Made by a program: the position numbers and the translations under genes. The notes beneath the pieces are model-generated. The model saw only the letters and a list, made by a program, of their open reading frames with translations, searched no databases and was not told where the DNA came from. 64,000 nucleotides of DNA from Bdellovibrionales bacterium (GTDB lineage: Bacteria > Bdellovibrionota > Bdellovibrionia > Bdellovibrionales > Bdellovibrionaceae): the NCBI GenBank assembly GCA_018266295.1, contig JAFEAQ010000011.1, positions 843,626 to 907,625 of the forward strand, given 5' to 3'. The first letter of the stretch is position 1; the number at the start of each line of letters is the position of its first letter. Shown in pieces: positions 59,614-64,000 of this stretch.

Positions 59614-59782
59614 GGTATCCCCCTATACGTACTGATACTTAGACCCAAAGTTCTATTATCAAAAAACCGGCACGGTCATCATCATACTCACGTTGCCGCA
59701 GTGTCAAAACACCCGAACAGACCATGCTCCGGGAGCCCACGAAAAGGTTGAAGAATCACAGTCTTTCCTCAAAAATGATTAT

Positions 59783-61483
59783 ATGAGATCTAGAAACAGT
59801 CTTTGCCTGCTAGCCATCTTCATCTGCGGTACCTTGTTTTATAGCTTGATCAGCTGGAGCAATCCCTTTGTTTTCGACGACATTCTCAAACTCCAGGAAA
59901 ACAGTGATCTCAAGCCCGGCTCGAGCATTGCCGAAACATTGCTTTACCCATACACCCAGAACGCCACCAATTTACTTCGTAATGATCCCTCACGTCCGCT
60001 GACGTTCTTGATTTACCGCCTGTGCTATCAGATCGGCGACGGCCAGCCTTGGCCTTTTCACGTGACCAGCAGCTTGTTTCATAGCTTAAATGCCATGCTC
60101 GTCTTTTTACTGGTGGGCCTTTTTACTCGCAGAGTTTTTAAAAGCGAATCCGTTGTACCAGGCGTGCTGGCAGCTTTTTTCTTTTTGATGGTGCCGATCA
60201 ATAGCGGCACGGTTCTATATGCATTTGCGTTTTCAGATGTGATTGCCGCTTTCTTTGTGCTCTCAGCGGTGTACATCTTTGTTCGCGAGCCCAGCACAAA
60301 ACCGGCGGCTTATGCGGCCTCAATGGTTCTGTTCTTTTGCGCGCTCTTTTCAAAGCAAAGCGCGATTGTCCTGCCGGCCTTAATCCTGGTGACAGACTTC
60401 TTACTGAATCAAGTCCACCGCAAGCGCGTTTATCAGTACGCGGGCTTTGCAACACTTGCAGTCGTTTACGTCGTGTTCCGCTACGTATTCTTTGGCGGTA
60501 TTGGCGACCTCGAGGGGACTGGCAATACATACGCGGCTCTCGACTATTTAAAGCTTCAGGGCCCCATGATTTTAAAATATGTGATGCTGACGCTGATCCC
60601 GACGGGACTGGCTCTCGATCACGCACCGATCCCCTCCGCTTATCAACTATGGGTGATCGCGCTTTCATGGCTTCTCATTACGAGTCTCGCACTCGTGGCG
60701 CTTAAGTTCCTATATAAAAAGAACATCCCCTGGATTGCGAAACTGAGTGCATGGTTCTGGATTTTCTTTTTAATCACTCTATCGCCGACCAGCAGTTTTG
60801 TTCCAACGGTGGATCTCTTTGTCGAAAGACGCGTTTATATGGGAAGTGTCGCTTTCGCCGCTCTTTTTGGTTTGTTACTCACACGCATCCCGAAAAAGCA
60901 TCTCGGCGTGATTGTGGGCTCGGTGATCCTTGTTCTTCTGACGGCGGTCAGCTGGGGCCGCAGCGAGGTCTACGCAAACCCCGAGCTACTGTGGCTCGAG
61001 TCTGTTCACCAATATCCGCACAGCAAACGGGCGCGAGCGAACATTGCCTATACGTATGATCAGCAAGGCCGCTACGAAGAAGCACGAAAAATCTATGAAG
61101 ACATTTTGCTTCAATATCCGGACGACGCCTTTATTCACACGAAGCTGGCTCTGATTTTTCAAAACCCGCGCTACCAGGGGCATAGCCCACAAAAGGCTTT
61201 TGAATCATATAAGAAGGCTTTGGAGATAAATCCCAACGACATCGTCACTTTGTACAATATGGGGTTGTTATTGCTGGATGCGGGCAGCTACGATCAGGCA
61301 GAAGCTCTCTTCCGTCGCAGTTTAGAAATTAATCCGCGATTTGTGCATGGAGTTTTTGGCTTAGGCATGACTCTGGTGAAAAAAGGCCAAACTGCTGAAG
61401 GTAAAGCTGCGCTTGAAAAAGCCCTCGAGATCGACCCACAATTCCAAGGCGCCCGCGAACAGCTTCAGCTTTTGCAGGAGTAA
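59783..61483 (+). CDS. Membrane glycosyltransferase-like TPR protein (TMTC-type)
   Basis: 566 residues from ATG 59783; a longer frame upstream reads through likely leader. The N-terminal half has about ten membrane helices with an NPFVFDDILKLQ loop near residue 30, as in TMTC/PMT-type O-mannosyltransferases. The C-terminal part (about 430-560) is a run of three to four TPR repeats (EIDPQFQGAREQL at the end). It could glycosylate exported proteins. It ends immediately before the convergent DUF421 gene. Confidence 0.78.
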   Translation: MRSRNSLCLLAIFICGTLFYSLISWSNPFVFDDILKLQENSDLKPGSSIAETLLYPYTQNATNLLRNDPSRPLTFLIYRLCYQIGDGQPWPFHVTSSLFHSLNAMLVFLLVGLFTRRVFKSESVVPGVLAAFFFLMVPINSGTVLYAFAFSDVIAAFFVLSAVYIFVREPSTKPAAYAASMVLFFCALFSKQSAIVLPALILVTDFLLNQVHRKRVYQYAGFATLAVVYVVFRYVFFGGIGDLEGTGNTYAALDYLKLQGPMILKYVMLTLIPTGLALDHAPIPSAYQLWVIALSWLLITSLALVALKFLYKKNIPWIAKLSAWFWIFFLITLSPTSSFVPTVDLFVERRVYMGSVAFAALFGLLLTRIPKKHLGVIVGSVILVLLTAVSWGRSEVYANPELLWLESVHQYPHSKRARANIAYTYDQQGRYEEARKIYEDILLQYPDDAFIHTKLALIFQNPRYQGHSPQKAFESYKKALEINPNDIVTLYNMGLLLLDAGSYDQAEALFRRSLEINPRFVHGVFGLGMTLVKKGQTAEGKAALEKALEIDPQFQGAREQLQLLQE

Positions 61484-61954
61484 TTAGCTATTTTCTTTTT
61501 TGATTACAGAAATCTGGCCATTGCTTTCAAGAATCGCAAAGCGAACCGTGGCCGTGTCCATGACACCTTCTTGACGAAGAGCGAGCTCAAGATCACGCAT
61601 CGTGACCTTTTCATGATCCAACATCTCATGATTTACTTTGCCGTTATGAATGAGCACCTTCGGGCTGCCCTCGACGACCTGCTGGATTTTCTTTGAAGCA
61701 AAGGTTAAACGATCAACTCCCACGTTCAAAGCCACCAGGGTGATGGAAAGAATCAACCCGCCCGTGATGGAGTTATCACCGGCATTCATCGAGTTTTGAA
61801 CGGCATTACCAATCAGGAGTAAAAGAACGAGATCGAAGGGAGTCAGCTGACCTACTTGGCGTTTGCCGGTCAGTCTAAAGAGAATAAAAACGAAAGTGTA
61901 AATGACGGCACCACGAAAAACGAATTCCCACCAAGGTTGCGAGAGTCCCCACAT
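61484..61954 (-). CDS. DUF421 (YetF/YcaP-like) membrane protein
   Basis: 156 residues: three membrane helices (about 10-27, 38-55, 65-83) including FRLTGKRQVGQLTPFDLVLLLLIGNAVQNSM, then a soluble YetF C-terminal domain with VLIHNGKVNHEML and DLELALRQEGV. The GGAGG site is within the hairpin region after eno, 20 bases from its stop. Biochemical role unknown in this family. Confidence 0.85.
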   Translation of the reverse strand: MWGLSQPWWEFVFRGAVIYTFVFILFRLTGKRQVGQLTPFDLVLLLLIGNAVQNSMNAGDNSITGGLILSITLVALNVGVDRLTFASKKIQQVVEGSPKVLIHNGKVNHEMLDHEKVTMRDLELALRQEGVMDTATVRFAILESNGQISVIKKENS

Positions 61955-61966
61955 GGCGCCTCCGAG

Positions 61967-61987
61967 AGCCTTCCCTAGCGGAAGGCT
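61967..61987 (-). repeat. Perfect stem-loop around the eno stop codon
   Basis: AGCCTTCC (61967-61974) and GGAAGGCT (61980-61987) pair exactly around a five-base loop that contains the eno stop codon. No T-run follows, and the next gene's GGAGG starts a few bases on. It may set mRNA ends or limit read-through into the DUF421 gene. Confidence 0.5.
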
Positions 61988-63243
61988 GCTTTATCCCAGT
62001 AAATACCCATGCCCGCGAGATCTTCTTCGATTCTGAGCAATTGGTTGTACTTCGCGATACGTTCAGAACGGCACAAGCTGCCCGTTTTGATTTGTTGGCA
62101 GTTCAAAGCCACTGCCAAGTCCGCGATCGTTGTATCTTCTGTTTCACCAGAACGGTGAGACATCACAGTTTTATACTTATTTCTTTGCGCGAGATTCACG
62201 GCTTCGAAAGTCTCTGTGAGCGTTCCGATTTGGTTTACTTTCACGAGCAATGCATTTGCCGTTTTCTTTTCAATCCCCATACGCAGACGTTTTGGATTGG
62301 TTACGAACAAATCGTCGCCCACCAATTGCAAGTGCGAGCCCAGCTCAGCAGTCGTCGCTGCCCAACCGTCCCAGTCGTCTTCAGAGAAACCGTCTTCGAT
62401 AGAAACGAGCGGATATTTTTCAGACCAAGATTTGTAAACAGCTTGCAATTCTTTCGCAGTGATCAAATTGCCCTGCCATTGGTATTTACCGTCTTTGTAC
62501 ATTTCAGTCGCAGCAACGTCCAAAGCCAAGAACACGTTCTGACCTGGCTCATAGCCTGCTTCGTGAATCGCTTCAACCAACAGGTCCAAAGCTTCTTGGT
62601 TCGTACCGAGCTTAGGAGCGAAACCACCTTCGTCACCGACTGCCGTTGAAAGACCTTTTTTACCAAGGATTTTTTTGAGCGTGTGGAAGATCTCAGCGCC
62701 TGCACGGAGAGATTCCGCGTAAGAGTTATTCACCGTCGGCACGATCATGAACTCTTGAACGTCCATGCCGTTATTGGCGTGAGCACCGCCGTTGATGAGA
62801 TTCATCAAAGGAACCGGAAGGCGGCAAGCTTGTGAGCCACCGACATAACGGTACAAAGGAAGTTTCACGTCCAAAGCCGCCGCTTTCGCCACCGCCAAAG
62901 ACACACCCAGGATCGCGTTCGCCCCCAAGTTTGATTTATTTTCAGTGCCGTCCACTTCGCGCAAGATTTTGTCGATGTAAACTTGGTCCGTCACTGGCAA
63001 GCCCATGATTTCTGGAGCAAGCTTCTCGCGAACGTTATCTACGGCTTTGAAAACACCTTTGCCTTGAAAACGTTTTTTGTCGCCATCGCGAAGCTCGCAA
63101 GCTTCGTGAGCACCCGTTGATGCACCTGATGGAACAGCGGCACGGCCGATGTTGCCAAGGCTCGTGTGAACCTCAACCTCAACTGTTGGGTTTCCACGGC
63201 TATCTAAAATCTCACGGGAGACGACATTCGTAATCTCAGACAT
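61975..63243 (-). CDS. eno: Enolase
   Basis: Converts 2-phosphoglycerate to phosphoenolpyruvate. 422 residues with GNPTVEVEV near the start, the catalytic Glu pair region ([19 protein letters not shown]), metal ligands, Lys in [10 protein letters not shown] and [16 protein letters not shown] precedes the ATG, inside the end of the upstream coiled-coil gene (8-base overlap). Confidence 0.98.
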   Translation of the reverse strand: MSEITNVVSREILDSRGNPTVEVEVHTSLGNIGRAAVPSGASTGAHEACELRDGDKKRFQGKGVFKAVDNVREKLAPEIMGLPVTDQVYIDKILREVDGTENKSNLGANAILGVSLAVAKAAALDVKLPLYRYVGGSQACRLPVPLMNLINGGAHANNGMDVQEFMIVPTVNNSYAESLRAGAEIFHTLKKILGKKGLSTAVGDEGGFAPKLGTNQEALDLLVEAIHEAGYEPGQNVFLALDVAATEMYKDGKYQWQGNLITAKELQAVYKSWSEKYPLVSIEDGFSEDDWDGWAATTAELGSHLQLVGDDLFVTNPKRLRMGIEKKTANALLVKVNQIGTLTETFEAVNLAQRNKYKTVMSHRSGETEDTTIADLAVALNCQQIKTGSLCRSERIAKYNQLLRIEEDLAGMGIYWDKAAFR

Positions 63244-64000
63244 TGGTAACTTCCTCTTTGTTATTTTTTTGTATGAGTTGTGATTGCAAACCTCTCAGAG
63301 AATCCATGATGTCTGAGATAGTTTTTGGGTACTGGGTTTTTACGTGTTCCCAGTCGACACGTCTCATGGCCTCTTTCACTCCAGGGGTCATTTTCCCTTG
63401 AGCGGCGAGCATCGTCACGAGCTGTTGCGCACGCACCATGTAGTCATGCAAGCGCGCGGTGTTTTGGCCGATCACATAGCCCGGGCCTTGGCTATCGAAA
63501 TCCATATTCGATAACGGACCGATTTGTGGCAACAGTGACGGCGCCTTTTCACGCAAGTGAGCCTGCAGATCCATGTGAGCCTGCAAGAGCTCCTCATTTT
63601 TCTTTTGCAGTTCACAGTTGCGTTCTTCCAACTCGCGTTGGTGTTTTTGCAACTCCTCGATCACCGAGTGCATCAGCTGTGGGCTGATCTGGTGACCGGG
63701 ATCAATTTCAAAAATCGATTTTTGCGACTCAGACCAATGGAGCTCCAAATGGATTCCAGTCCATTCACACGTCGCCAGGTTTTGTCCCACGTAAACTGGC
63801 AACGACTCGAAGGCCGCTTTCAGGTAAGTGGTGACGTGAGGATATTGCTCTGCTGGCAGAGGTAGATCAAAGGAGATCGAACTCTCATCTCTGCGAAGAT
63901 TTTCTACAGGCGGTTCCGGAGAGATAAAGTGTGATAGGAATCTCTCGGGTTGGTTGAAAATTTCCTGAGGTCTCGGCATCATTCTCAACACAGAATCGAG
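63236..64000 (-). CDS. Coiled-coil protein of unknown function (5' end may lie outside window)
   Basis: About 250 residues are visible. The frame stays open to the right edge, so the start may lie beyond it; inside the window a GTG at 63991 and ATGs at 63982 and 63979 are candidates, none with a clear Shine-Dalgarno. Residues about 105-150 form a Glu/Gln/Leu coiled coil, followed by a helical C-terminal region. No signal peptide or family was recognised. Its 3' end overlaps eno. Confidence 0.75.
   Translation of the reverse strand, partial: LDSVLRMMPRPQEIFNQPERFLSHFISPEPPVENLRRDESSISFDLPLPAEQYPHVTTYLKAAFESLPVYVGQNLATCEWTGIHLELHWSESQKSIFEIDPGHQISPQLMHSVIEELQKHQRELEERNCELQKKNEELLQAHMDLQAHLREKAPSLLPQIGPLSNMDFDSQGPGYVIGQNTARLHDYMVRAQQLVTMLAAQGKMTPGVKEAMRRVDWEHVKTQYPKTISDIMDSLRGLQSQLIQKNNKEEVTNV

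Overview
The window looks like chromosomal core DNA of a predatory member of the Bdellovibrionota, close to Bdellovibrio. No rRNA, tRNA, CRISPR array or complete insertion sequence was found. The lineage call rests on gene content: a pilMNOPQ type IV pilus operon, a full Myxococcus-type Agl-Glt gliding complex, RpoN, LptC/LptB, Kdo synthesis genes and many small exported proteins of no known family. It was not tested with a phylogenetic marker. Start codons are often GTG or TTG (pilP, carB, metK, lptB, rpoN, the TolQ-like gene and the FHA gene), usually with a good Shine-Dalgarno sequence or a stop-start overlap.

Layout. 1-5042 (minus): pilM-N-O-P-Q, with pilQ cut by the window edge; two near-identical palindromes lie upstream of pilM. 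5175-7460 (minus): an ABC transporter pair and the prepilin peptidase. 7491-13326 (minus): pyrB, carA, an unknown gene and carB, a pyrimidine operon. 13378-18584 (minus): metK, lepA and three tandem signal peptidase genes. 18762-19136: the ribosome hibernation factor gene, followed on the other strand by a possible small RNA and fabH. 20540-26092: a c-type cytochrome, two exported unknown proteins, an AidB-like dehydrogenase and a periplasmic binding-protein-like gene. 26089-29275 (minus): an LptC-LptA-like fusion, lptB and rpoN.

29361-41161 (minus) is the largest system in the window: two outer-membrane beta-barrels, two large periplasmic TPR proteins, a TPR lipoprotein, a small exported protein, an FHA/AgmX transmembrane protein, one TolQ-like and two TolR-like motor proteins. 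This matches the A-G gene order of the Myxococcus Glt/Nfs machinery plus its AglRQS motor and should build a proton-driven complex across the whole envelope. It begins directly after kdsC. The genes before it are nnr, engB, kdsB, pyrG, kdsD and kdsC (47134 to 41162), all closely packed.

47299-64000 is more mixed: a sigma-54 activator with no sensor domain, a FliL-like protein, a small lipoprotein, an AT-rich HNH endonuclease cassette with flanking repeats, polA, a small HTH regulator, an FtsB-like protein, an App1-like phosphatase, a ClC channel, an S41 protease, a TPR membrane glycosyltransferase-like protein, a DUF421 protein, eno, and a coiled-coil protein that may run off the right edge.

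The best candidates for new biology are the HNH cassette with its repeats (50030-51552), the unknown gene inside the pyrimidine operon, the structured region at 19225-19366, the metK leader, the paired palindromes before pilM, and the small F-position protein of the gliding cluster.
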